Positions 25,314 through 36,900 of a stretch of DNA of 64,000 bases are shown one piece after another (the stretch's first letter is position 1; each line of letters opens with the position of its first letter). The position numbers were made by a program, and so were the translations under genes. The notes beneath the pieces are model-generated. The model made no database searches. It was not told the origin of the DNA and worked only from the letters and a program-made list of their open reading frames with translations. The DNA is from Pseudomonas helleri. GTDB lineage: Bacteria; Pseudomonadota; Gammaproteobacteria; Pseudomonadales; Pseudomonadaceae. The stretch is taken from the NCBI RefSeq assembly GCF_001043025.1, contig NZ_JYLD01000013.1:92643-156642 (forward strand), written 5' to 3'.

Positions 25314-26057
25314 ATGACGGTTTTCAAGGGCGCGCAAGCAGTGCAGCGAAGCGGAGCAAAGGGCGAGCGCAGGGCTTGGACTCACGCAGCAAGTTGCCTG
25401 GCATTGCTGTGGGCGTTGCTGTGGGCACCGCCCGCAATGACGGCAGAGGCCACGCCGCTGCTGGAAATGGACCTGCCCGCGCAAAACCTTGAGCAAGCGT
25501 TGCAAGCGTTCAGCCAGGCCACTGGCATGGCCGTGCTGGTGGACCGGGAACTGACCCGCGGGCGGCGTTCAATCGGCGTGCATGGTCGTTACACCGCCCA
25601 GCAGGCATTGGGTGTGTTACTGACAGGGAGTGGTCTGATGGCTCGATACGCCAGCAGCGACGCGTTTACCTTGCAAGTGCCTGAAGTCAGTCGCCAGGTT
25701 GAGCCGCACGGCGCCAAGGGCAGGGCGGCTGCGGCGCGGATCAACAACAGCTACGCCGCAGCTTTGCAAACGGCCATTGAACGCAGCTTGTGCGCTTCAC
25801 CCCTGACCCGTCCCGGCACCTTTCGTGCGCTGGTGCAGGTATGGGTAAACCGTGAAGGTTTGATCGAACACAGCCGGCTGGTCAGCACCACCGGTGATGT
25901 ACAACGCGATGAAGCATTGGTTCGCAGCCTGGGCGCCACCCGTGTCAATCGACCGGCTCCCAGTTCACTGCGCTCACCGGTGACTTTACTTTTGATGCCT
26001 GAAACCGCAGGAACACGCATGGAATGTACAGCAGGGAAAGGAGCCTCGGGGTCATGA
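25314..26057 (+). CDS. vreA: VreA-like surface-signalling protein (STN plus TonB-like domain)
   Basis: A 247-residue periplasmic protein: signal peptide or anchor (about 1-43), an STN signalling domain (about 48-120) and a TonB C-terminal-like domain (about 140-240). It has no plug and no beta-barrel, so it cannot be a transporter, unlike FecA-type sensors. This is the architecture of VreA of the P. aeruginosa PUMA3 system. The ECF sigma gene overlaps its stop (ATGA), followed by the anti-sigma gene. Confidence 0.87.
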   Translation: MTVFKGAQAVQRSGAKGERRAWTHAASCLALLWALLWAPPAMTAEATPLLEMDLPAQNLEQALQAFSQATGMAVLVDRELTRGRRSIGVHGRYTAQQALGVLLTGSGLMARYASSDAFTLQVPEVSRQVEPHGAKGRAAAARINNSYAAALQTAIERSLCASPLTRPGTFRALVQVWVNREGLIEHSRLVSTTGDVQRDEALVRSLGATRVNRPAPSSLRSPVTLLLMPETAGTRMECTAGKGASGS

Positions 26058-26599
26058 AAAATTCCGGGCAGAGTACGATGGTCAGCTTGTTTCTGGCGTC
26101 TTACGAGGACTTCAAGGTGCGTTTGCGCAAGCGCCTGGGTTCTGAAGACCTGGCCAGCGATGTGCTGCACGAGACCTATTTGCGGGTAGACCGCATGGAG
26201 GTGCCGCCCAACCTGTTGCAACCCAACGCCTACCTGTACCGCATGGCCCTCAATATTGCGGCTGATCGCCGTCAGGCCGATGCGCGCCTGCTGACCGGCA
26301 GTGAAATCGAAGACCTGTTGCAACCCAGCGATGAAGCCCTTGACCCTTCACGGGTGGTGGGCGGTCAAAAAGAAATCCAGAGCCTGGTCAAAGCCCTCTA
26401 TGCGCTGCCACCGCGCCAGCGCAAAATCCTCCTCGCGGCACGTGTCGAAGAAGCCCCGCACCAGGAAATTGCCAAGCGCTACGGTATCTCAACGCGCATG
26501 GTTGAAAAGGAAATCAAGGCAGCTTTAGGCTTTTGTGCGCAGCGCCTCGAAAGAAAAGTCATTCAGCGGTTCGGTCCCGGGGCCGGAAAACCGTCTTAA
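26054..26599 (+). CDS. vreI: ECF sigma factor (VreI-like)
   Basis: A 181-residue sigma-70 family ECF factor with region 2 (about 20-75) and region 4 (about 115-165), of the iron-starvation FecI-like group. The start at 26054 overlaps the vreA stop; an upstream GTG-initiated frame exists but has no support. Expected to direct RNA polymerase to pdtA, pdtB and neighbours once released from VreR. Confidence 0.9.
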   Translation: MKNSGQSTMVSLFLASYEDFKVRLRKRLGSEDLASDVLHETYLRVDRMEVPPNLLQPNAYLYRMALNIAADRRQADARLLTGSEIEDLLQPSDEALDPSRVVGGQKEIQSLVKALYALPPRQRKILLAARVEEAPHQEIAKRYGISTRMVEKEIKAALGFCAQRLERKVIQRFGPGAGKPS

Positions 26600-26627
26600 G
26601 TAATGAGTCCCTGATAATCCGTGAGAA

Positions 26628-27566
26628 TTGACGCGCTTGAACATTTTTAGCTTCCCCGCTTCCCGGGATCGGTCAAACAGCCAGCTTCAGACAGAAGCCC
26701 GGGACTGGCTGATCCTGCTGACCTCCGGCCAGGCCACGGTTGCTGATGCCAAGGCCCTGAAAAACTGGTGCGCACAGAGCCCCGAGCACGCCCAGGCATT
26801 TGAGCAGGCGAAGGTGCTGTGGCAACAGATGGCGCCTGCCGCCGCCCAGGTCCAGCAGCCGCCACGGCATTTTGGCCGCCGTGCATTTCTGGGCGCGGCC
26901 ATTGCCGCTTCGGCGGCGGTGGTCATGGTGCGGGTCGGTGTGCCGGGTGGTTTTGACGGGCTCACCGCTGACTACCGCACAGCGGTCGGAGAGCAGCGCG
27001 GGGTTGATCTGAGTGAAGGTGTTCGTCTTGAACTCAACACCCAGACCCGCGTCAGCCAGCGCGACAAGGGCATCAAATTGCTGGAAGGCGAAGTGGAGGT
27101 GCTGGCCAACGCTGCGCAACCGCTCAAGGTACAGGCGGGCAAAGGCTGGCTGAGTGCTGCGCAAGCGCGTTTTAACGTACGCAACACTGACCACAGCGTC
27201 TGCGTGACGTGCCTGGACGGTTCCGTTGCGGTGCAGGTGAACGGGCGCAACCTGCGTCTGGACAGTGGCCGCCAACTGACCTACACCGCGACCCAAGTTG
27301 ACGAGCCTGTGGCAGTTGATACCCAGGCAGTGGTCGCCTGGCGCGAACAGGTATTGGTGTTCAACAACGCGACGCTGGCGCACATGGTCAACGAGATCAA
27401 CCGCTACCGCCCCGGCATGCTGGTGTTGCTCAACACTGAACTGGGAAAACGGCGCGTGCAGGCACGCTTCAGCCTGCAACAACTGCCAGGTGTAGCCGTA
27501 ATGATCCGCGATGCCTACGGCGCCAAATGCACCGAACTGCCGGGTGGCGTGGTGTTGTTGAGTTAA
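26628..27566 (+). CDS. vreR: FecR-type anti-sigma regulator (VreR-like)
   Basis: A 312-residue FecR-family protein: cytoplasmic anti-sigma domain (about 15-75, with the RDWLILLTSG start), one membrane segment (about 84-106), and a periplasmic FecR domain (about 115-312). It holds VreI inactive until VreA signals. The start codon is the TTG at 26628, with only weak Shine-Dalgarno-like sequence before it. Confidence 0.88.
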   Translation: MTRLNIFSFPASRDRSNSQLQTEARDWLILLTSGQATVADAKALKNWCAQSPEHAQAFEQAKVLWQQMAPAAAQVQQPPRHFGRRAFLGAAIAASAAVVMVRVGVPGGFDGLTADYRTAVGEQRGVDLSEGVRLELNTQTRVSQRDKGIKLLEGEVEVLANAAQPLKVQAGKGWLSAAQARFNVRNTDHSVCVTCLDGSVAVQVNGRNLRLDSGRQLTYTATQVDEPVAVDTQAVVAWREQVLVFNNATLAHMVNEINRYRPGMLVLLNTELGKRRVQARFSLQQLPGVAVMIRDAYGAKCTELPGGVVLLS

Positions 27567-27583
27567 TTCCTAGACCTTGAGGA

Positions 27584-27768
27584 GCTGCCGAGGCACGAAG
27601 GTTGCGATCTTTTAAAATCTTCGGCAGTTCTTATCAAACACAAACTAAGTCATTGATTTTAAAAGATCTGTAGGAGCGAGCTTGCCTCGCGATCTTTTGA
27701 TCTTGATTTAAGAGGCTCCGTTAAACCACGCTGGCCGATCGCAGCCTTCGTACCTCGTCAGCGACTAC
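27584..27768. repeat. Palindromic repeat split by inserted REP sequence
   Basis: The left arm (GCTGCCGAGGCACGAAG..., from 27584) and right arm (CAGCCTTCGTACCTCGTCAG..., to 27768) are the two ends of the repeat type seen intact at 13721-13821. Between them lies a half copy of the other type (CTGTAGGAGCGAGCTTGCC at 27668). The rest of the 377-bp gap before pdtA shows no gene. Confidence 0.6.
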
Positions 27769-27943
27769 AGTCGCCTGTTTGCTGCGCCACGCTTGGCGTA
27801 AACCTGAGCACCGTATCGACTCCGAAGCAACAGCGTTGTTTATGAACTTTCAATGACAATGGTTCAGTCCCGCCCTCTGCCAACTGCCTATCTCCTAAAC
27901 GTGAAGCTCGCTTTCAAGCGAGAACCAATGAGGATGATTCCAG

Positions 27944-30900
27944 ATGGTCCGTTGCAAACCACCGGTTAACCCGAAAGCCCAAGGCCCTGGCGGCCAACTC
28001 ACCGTGCGCCTCAAGCCATTGGCCCATGCCATTGCCTTGCTGATGGTGGCGGGTACTGCCCACGGTGCCCCGGCGTTCAGCTCCGGCTGGTTTGCCGATA
28101 AGGGTGCGTCTCAGGCTGCAACCGCTGCGCGCAACAATGCTCAAATGCCGAAGATCCCGACGCTGAATCAGCAGGCCAAGGCCAATCAGCAGTTGCAACG
28201 GTCTTTGACCACCCTCAACACCAGTGTGGCGGCGATTGCTGCGCAGCAAGCCGCGCAGGCTGCCGGACGGCAAGCGGCGTTGGGGCAGGTGTCGAACATC
28301 CCGGACGGGCTGGGCAAAGGGGGTTTGCAAGTCGATAACAGCCTGACCCAAGGCTGGACCAACGCCAAAGGCCCGACGCAAACCCAGGCCGGTGGTAAAA
28401 CCACCGTGACCATCGAACAGACCGCTGACAAGGCGATCCTCAACTGGGAAACGTTTAACGTCGGACGCAACACCACGGTCGATTTCCAGCAGCAGTCAAA
28501 CTGGGCCGCGTTGAATCGGGTCAACGATCCGAACGCCAAGCCCAGCGAGATTCAGGGCCAGATCAAGGGCGCCGGTACGGTCATGATCATGAACCGTAAC
28601 GGCGTGGTGTTCAGCGGTACCAGCCAGGTCAACGTGCGTAATCTGGTGGCCGGTGCGGCGAGCATCACGGATGACCAGTTCACCCAGCGCGGGATTTATG
28701 TCGATGTTGACGGCTCAAAACCGACGTTTACCGACGCCGCAGGCAAGGTTGAAGTACAGCGCGGCGCGGTGATTCAGACCCACGCCGCCACGCTGTCCAC
28801 CGAGTCCGGTGGCTATGCCTTGCTGCTCGGCTCAGAGGTTGAAAACGCCGGCACCATCATCACCGCCAAGGGCCAGACCACCCTGGCCGCAGGCGACAGT
28901 TTTTATATCCGCCGTGGCGTCGGGACCTCGGGTAACCAGAACTCCACCACCCGTGGCAACGAAGTCGCGACCAGCCTCAAGGCGGGCAGCACGGCAGGCA
29001 CGGTCGTCAACAATGGCCTGATCATGGCGTCGATGGGTGACGTGACGCTGACCGGGCACAAGGTCGAGCAAAACGGCGTGGCGCTGGCCAGTACCTCGGT
29101 GGACACGCGCGGCACGATCCACCTGCTGAACTCGGTCACCGATAAAACCGGCAGCGTGAGCCTGGGGCAGGGCAGTACCACCGCGATCCTGCTGGACGCC
29201 ACGGGCAATACCGCGCTTAACAGTCAGCGTGACAGTGGCCTGATCAACCTTGATGGCCGCCCGAACGCGGTCAATATGCCCACCGGGCAGTTCAACCACC
29301 TCAGCACCATCAGCGACCGCATCGATCAGTCCCGGGTCGAGATCGTCAGCGGCGGCACGGTGGAATTCAAGGACGGTTCCATCACCTTGGCAACCGGCGG
29401 CCAGGTCGCGGTCACCGCGGCTCAGCGCAGCCTGGTCCGCGACGGCGCGATGATCGACGTCTCGGGCGCCGTGGGCGTCAAGGTGTCGATGGAATCCAAC
29501 AACATCAAGATCAACGTGCAGGGTAACGAGCAGCGAGACGCGCCGGTCAACCGTGACGGCGGCAAACTGATCAACAACGATGTGTGGGTTGATTTGCGCG
29601 AACTGGTGTTTGTCCCGGCAGGCACCAACGGCTACGCGACGGATCGTTGGTACACCGCCGGTGGCTTGCTGGAAGTGGGCGGCTACCTCGGTACCCAAGG
29701 GCATACCGTGGGCGAGTGGATGGCTCAAGGCGGCACACTGACCTTTACCGGCAATGAAGTGGTCACGGAGAAGAACGCGCAGTTCAACCTGTCGGGCGGC
29801 ACGGTTGATGTGCAGGGCGGTTACATTCAACAGAGCTGGCTCAAAGGCCCGGACGCCCGCCTGTACGAGCTGTCCCGGGCGCCGGGCGACATTTTGTATT
29901 CCGGATTTTACAAAGGTTTTGAAGACGCCAGCCAACGCTGGGGCCGCGCAGACTATTACTACAACCCGTTGATTGCTTCGCAGCGCCGCTACGAAGCCGG
30001 TTATACCGTGGGCAGTGACGCCGGCAAGCTGGTCATCGGCACCACCAGCGCCGTGCTCGAAGGCCAGTTGATCAGTGATGTGTTCCAGGGCGATCGCCAG
30101 ATCAAAACCCCGATCATCAACATCGACGCTTACCAACAGTCGCAGAAAGCTGCGGCGCAGCGGGCGCAACTGATCATCGGCAGCTACACGCCGGTGTTCA
30201 ACAAGAGCACAGGGACCTTGCGCTACAGCTTGAACCCGGTCACCGGCGAGATCGTGTTCGACACGGGCGTCGAAAAAATCGCCAACGGCCTGGACCTTTT
30301 GGCTGCCTTGCCGACTGAGCGTCAGGGCAAAATCATTCTCGACAGTGATCAGCTCAATGGCTTTGAGCTGAGCGCAATCAAAGGTTCTGCCAAGCAGCAA
30401 ATCACGGTCAACAGCGCGCTAAAAGTGGCCGATGGCGGCGATATCACGCTGCTGACCCCACGGGCTGCCATCAATGCCAACCTGACCGCTCACGCAGGCA
30501 GCATCAATGCCGGCAACATTTTCCTGCAGGCCGACAGGGAGCGTGACATGGCGGTGGGGGATGTTTACCTGCGGCCAAGCAACGGCACACCGGCGTGGGT
30601 CAAGGTGGCTGACGGGGTCAAACTCGACGCGACCGGGCGCTGGAACAACCTGGCGCAGGACGCTGCGAACAACCCTGCCGCGGCCTGGATCAATGGCGGC
30701 AAGGTGTCACTGCGCACCACCGGCGACCTGCAGCTGGCGCAAGGCAGTGTGATCGATGTGTCTTCCGGGGCCACCATTGGCCTGGACGGTAATCTCATCG
30801 GCGGTAAGGGCGGCAGTGCAACCCTGGCGGCCATGCAGGCACTTGAGTTGGGCAGTGAGCTGCGCGCTTACGGGATCACGGGCGGCGGCACCCTGGCGGT

Positions 30901-33900
30901 ACAGGCGCGCAAGGTGCAGATCGGCGACACCACCACGGCACCCGATGCCGACACCTTGCATGTGTCCGGTGACTTCTTCAAAAAAGGCTTCTCGGCCTAC
31001 GACATCACCGGTAACGAAGGCCTGCTGGTCACCGACGGTACACAAGTTGATGTTTCGATGCCGGTCTACCATCAGGGTGAACAGGCTGCGACCACGCCAA
31101 CGGGCAGCGACCCGACCACCGCGCTGGAGCGCTGGACCCCGGCGCTGTACCAGGAAAACGCCCTCAAGGGTGTGTTGACCCAGCGCCGTGGCGCCAGCCT
31201 TAACTTGAATGCGGGCACCACCATCGCCTCGGGCGCATTGGCTGCGAGCACCGCCCTGACGGTGGGCAAAGGTGCAGTGGTAAACGTTGATCCCGGCCAG
31301 GCGATTAACCTGCGCAGCATCGGCCAACTGACGGTCGATGGCACGCTCAACGCCTGGGGCGGCACTGTCAGCCTCGCGGGGCTGGCCAACAGCGAGTCCA
31401 ATAAAATTGACGCCATCGGCCATGGCCGTTCGATCTGGATCGGCGAGCAGGCGGTCATTGACGTAGCCGCGCGTGCCGTGACGGGTGTTGACAGCCTTGG
31501 CCGTGTCTATGGTCAGGTGCGCAATGGCGGGCAGATCATTGTCGGCGGCGATGTCAATCCAGACACCGGCATCGTCAAGGCCAGCGATCTGTTTGTGGTG
31601 GTGCGCGAAGGCGCACGCCTGGATGCATCCGGTACTCAAGCCCTGTTGGACATACCGGGGCAGGGCCGCGTCAACGTGGCCAGCAATGGCGGTAACATTG
31701 CCTTCGCTTCCAATAATGGCCTGTACCTGGACGGCAGCTTCAACGCCAATGCCGGCGGTTCAGGTGCGGCAGGCGGGCGTCTGTCGTTGGCCCTGGAAGC
31801 TCCGTATTACCTGAAGGAACACGTCACCAACCGGGTGTTGCCGGTGCGTGAACTGGTCTTGAGCCAGCAGCATAAAACCATTGCCTTGGCTGACAGTGCC
31901 GAAGTAGCGGCAGATTCGTTGGTCTACGGCCACGGCGCACTGGGTGTAGATCAGGTCAAGGCAGGTGGTTTCGACAACCTGACGTTGCTGGTCCGGGGTG
32001 TGTTCAGCGTTGACGGTGATATTTCGCTGAACCTGGGGCAAAGCCTGCACCTGTACACCGGTGGCGTCAGCCTGACACGCAACGCCAACCCGACGTCACA
32101 CGTTAACCTCAGTGCCCCGCATGTGGTCCTCAGCGGCCTGCTGGAACCGGATAAATCCGGCATGGAAGCCTGGACGCGGCCTTACATCGCTGACACGTCG
32201 CCGGGGTTTCGCAGCCAGGGCACGCTAATCGTTGACAGCGACCTGCTGGACATTCGCGATCGCGTTGGTTTCGGCGACACGCTGAGCTTTGATAACGTCC
32301 AGCTCAACAGCCGCGGCGACCTGCGCTTTCTCGCCGGGCGCGATGGCGGCGATACCTCCAGTGGCTTCAGTACCCAATTGCGTACGGCGGGGGACTTGAC
32401 CCTGCGTGCCGCAAGAATCTACCCCGGCTCTGAAATCAACGCCCAAGTGTTGGTGGGCGACGTCAACATCATTAACAATCGGTTGGTTTTCGATCCGACC
32501 CGCACCCTGACCATCGAAAAGGTCGGCAATGATCACGGCGTGGCCCCGGACTCGGTGTTCGGGCGTCTGCAACTGGGGGCTTACACCATCAAGCAGGGCG
32601 GCGTATTGCGTGCGCCGTTGGGGATGATTGAGCTCGGTAACGTGGGCGACTCCCGGGTTGAACTGTTGCCGGGCAGCCTGACGTCGGTCAGCGCCAAAGG
32701 CCTGGTACTGCCGTATGGCGGCACCGTGGATGATCAGGTTTATCGCTATAAGGGTAAAAACGTGGTCTTCGTCGGCCAGGGTGGCCTGGGACTGACCGGC
32801 AGCGGCGAGCTAACGGTCGGGGTCATTTTGGGGGGGGCCAAGGCGACGGTAATGCCTGGTGCCACACTGGATTTGTCCGGCGGCGGTGAGTTGTTGGGCG
32901 CAGGTTTTATTTCCGGACGCGGCGGTTCGACCGATGCACGTTTTAACCCGTTGGTGCAGTTTGGTGCCAACGGCGGCTTTACCTTGCCGAGCCTCGCGAC
33001 CAACCCGGTCTACTCCATTGTCCCGGGCGTTCAAGCCGGCTATGCACCGGCCACGGGCGAAGCCGGCGCGAGCACGCCGCTGGTGGGCCAGCAAATCACT
33101 ATCGGCGCAGGCGTACCGGGCTTGCCCGCAGGCACCTATACTTTGATGCCATCCACCTACGCCTTGAAGCCGGGGGCTTTCCGGGTAGAGATCAACGGCC
33201 TTGCCGGGCAGGGCAGTGATGGTGCCACCACACTGATGCGCAACGGTTCTTGGTCAACGGCAGGGCAACTGTCGATTATCAATACGGGCATTCACAACAG
33301 CATTAACAGCCAGGTGATCCTGACCTCGGCCGACACCTTGCGCCGTTATTCGCAGTACAACGAAACCAGCTACGCCCAATTCGCCATGGCCGATGCGGCC
33401 AGGCTCGGTGTGCCACGGCCCATGCTGGAAGTGGATGCCAAAACCCTCAAACTGGCGTTTACCGGCGGTGGCGGCAAAGACACCTTCACCTTCGACGGCA
33501 TTGGCAAGTTTGAAGCGTCCAAAGGCGGTTACGGCGGCACCGTGGGCGTTATCAACCTGGGCGGCGCGACCCTCGAGAACCGCTATACCCAAATCGTCGA
33601 TGCCAACAGCCCCCTGGAGGCTTTCGAAGGGCTGACGCTGACGGCGCAAAGCCTTAACAATCTGAATGCCAAGCGCATCCTTATTGGCGGCTTGCCCCAA
33701 GTGGAATATGGCCGTAACGGTAATATCGTCAAGTTCCCTTATGGCGTGAACACTCCGGGCAACTCGGTGTTTCTGCGCAGCGGTGCAACCGTCTCGGCAC
33801 CTGAAGTGGTGATCGTGGCAGGCCCCGGCAGCATCGTGATCGAGCAGGGAGCTTCGATTACCACCCTGGGTCGCGGTGCAGCCGCCTATGACGCTCGCGA

Positions 33901-36900
33901 CGGGTTTGTTTACGAGGGTGTGCCGAGCATGCTGGCCGTGTCCAATGGCCTGATCAATGTGCTGCCTTATGTCAACCGCACCGGCGACCCGACGGGCGAT
34001 ATCCAGATCGGTGTTTGCCCGAGCGGCAACTGTTCGGGCCAGACCACAATCTATTCCGAGGGCAGTATCGTCGCCGCCACCGATAAATCCCTGCAACTGG
34101 ACGATGCCGTGCGTTATGGCACCCGTCACCTGACGCTGGCCTTGAGCAACATTAACGTCGGCAGTACGGCCGGGCTGGCGGATGCGGCCGCGCGCAAGGT
34201 GTTGCCAGCGGGCTTGACCCTTAACCAGCAAGTGCTCGAACGTTTGATGCGCGGTGACTCCAGCACCGGTGCCCCGGCGCTGGAAACCCTGCAACTGTCG
34301 GCGGGCCAGGCGTTCAACTTCTATGGCAGCACGCTGCTGGACACCTACGACGCCCAGACTGGCAAGTCGTTGCTGAACAATCTGGTGCTGTCGACCCCGG
34401 CGATCTACGGTTTGGGCAATGCCGAAGATGTCGCGACCATCCACACCGCCAATCTGATCTGGCAAGGTGCCACGGGCGCACCGGGCGCGGTCATCACTGA
34501 CGGCGCCGGGACCGGCAGCGGACGCCTGGATATCAACGCCGAGCGCATCGAGTTTGGTTATGGTCCGTTCGCCCAGCCCAGCAGCAACACCGTGTTTGAC
34601 CGTCTGGTGCTGGGTTTTGCCAACGTCAACCTGAATGCCAGCGATCGCATCACCGCCAACTACAAAGGCAGCCTGTCGGTGTACCAACGTCAGGGCGCAT
34701 ATGACCCGGTCACAGGCTTTGCTCATAGCGGCGGCAATCTCAACATCGTGACGCCATTGATGACCGGTGAAGGAGGTTCGCTGAACCGCATTACTGCGGG
34801 CGGTGCGATTGATATTTCTTCATCTGGCGGCCCTCGTGGCACGGTCAACGGCTACGGGGGCGAACTGTCCTTCAAGGGCGATACCCTTCGCCTGGCTTCG
34901 GCGGTGGTGCTGCCGAGCGGCAAAGTCACGCTGGACGCCACAGGTGATGTGGTGTTGAACGATGAATCGTTGATCGACGTGGCCGGTCGTGCCGTGGTGT
35001 TCAACGACATCACCAAATACGGCGCAGGCGGCAATGTATTGCTCGACAGCCGTCACGGTAATATCCGCCAGGCGGCGGGCTCGACCATCGACCTGTCAGC
35101 CAAACACAACCAGGGTGGCAAGTTGCGCGCCGTGGCGCTGGACGCGGCGGGCGGTATGGTGGATCTGCAAGGCAAGATCCTGGGCGGCAACAGCGGTTAC
35201 TACAATGCCGGTGGCACCCTTGTGCCGTATCAGGGCAGCAGCGTCGAAGTCCAGGCTCAGCGCCTGGGTGCCACAGGCTCGCTGGATCAGCAGTTTGCAG
35301 CGCTCAACCAGCGCCTTAATGACGGCGAAGTTTTCGGCGCCCGCAGCTTCCAGCTCAAGCAGGGTGACCTGACCATCGGTAGCGGTCTCAAGGCCAATAC
35401 CATCAACGTCTCGGTCGACAACGGCACGCTGCGTGTTACAGGCCTTGTGGACGCCAGCGGTGAACGCGTGGGCAGCATCAACCTTGCGGGCAAGCATGGC
35501 CTGACCCTGGACGGCAGCGCGGTACTCGATGCCCACGGCAGCCAGGTGCGTGTCGACAGCTACGGCAAAATCATCGATTCACCGAACCGGGCGATGGTGG
35601 TGCTGGGTTCCGGCACCGGACAACTGACCTTGGCCGACGGCGTGCGCATCGACCTGCGTCACGGCACTGCGGGCACGCCGGGCAATGACGGGCGCAACCG
35701 AGGCACACTGGAAATGAACGCGCCGCGCCTGAACAACAACGACATCGCCATTGATGCCAGCGGCCGTCTGGACATTAAAGGTGCGCGGGCAATCACCCTT
35801 AACGGCATGGCGACTTACAATGATGCGCCCGTGATGACCGATCCGACCGCCAGCGGCAGGCCGTATCAGGTGATTGATCAGGCGTATCTGGATGGCAAGC
35901 ACGCCTTGAGCACGGCGTTTATCAACGCCGCGTTGCAAAACAGCAACCTGCTGAACAACAAGCTGGCCGGGTTGAACAACGCCACCTACGCCGACGCTTT
36001 CCACCTGCGTCCGGGCGTGGAAATCATCAGCAACACCGCGAATGGCGATCTGGTGGTGCAGGGCGATATCGACCTGTCCGGCTATCGCTACGCCAGTCTC
36101 AATCGCAACAGCCAGAAAACCTCGGTGTACGGCTCGGGTGAGTCCGGCAGCCTGACCTTGCGCGCCGGGGGCGACCTAAGCATCTACGGCAGCATCAACG
36201 ATGGCTTCGCGCCACCGCCGGAAACAATGGATGACAACGGCTGGGTGTTGTTGAAAGGTCGAGACTTTACCAGCGGCGATACCATCGTGCCGGGCAATGG
36301 CGTGGTTCTGGCGGATGGCACCACCTACATGGCCGGCTCGGTACTGAACTACGATTTGCCGATCAAAAGCATGACCGTGGAGGCCGGGACGCGCTTGCCT
36401 GCGCGGGCAACATTGGCACAAGCATTGACCTTGCCTGCCGGCACCGTGTTGGCGGCTGCGGTACTCGACGCTTCGGGCAACACGCTGCTGGCAGCAGGCA
36501 CCTTGCTGAACCAGCCATACACCTTGCAAGCCGGTACTCAACTGGAAGCCGGGACCTTGTTGGGTCAGTCCATTTCGCTGCACGCCATGACCTGGCCTAA
36601 AGGGGTGCCATTACCTGGCATGGCACGGCCCCTGAATACGATTGAAAATACCGTCACCCTGGATGGCGACATTACCTTGGCGCGCGGTGCGCTGATTCCG
36701 GTGGGCACCAACGTCAAGTTGGTGGGCGACGTGGATTCGATTCAGTTGCGCCCTGAAGTGGCCGGGCGTCAGGGTAAAGTCTGGGCCATTGCACCGATGC
36801 TGGCCGAGGGCTCGCAGTCGTGGTCGTTGCGTCTGGTTGCCGGGGCGGACACGGAGGCAGCCGACAGCCGCCTGCTTCAGCCGCACCCGAGTACCGGTAC

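Noticed and set aside
27800..27880. Second Pho box before pdtA (TTGTCAT-type half-sites on the minus strand)
   Set aside because: Only one half is good and the orientation points away from pdtA.
28832..30400. 522-codon open frame on the minus strand inside pdtA
   Set aside because: Antisense shadow of a GC-rich, repetitive coding gene; no start signal, no domain.
33254..34726. 490-codon open frame on the minus strand inside pdtA
   Set aside because: Same cause: complementary frame of the repeat-rich exoprotein, low-complexity His/Gln/Arg content.
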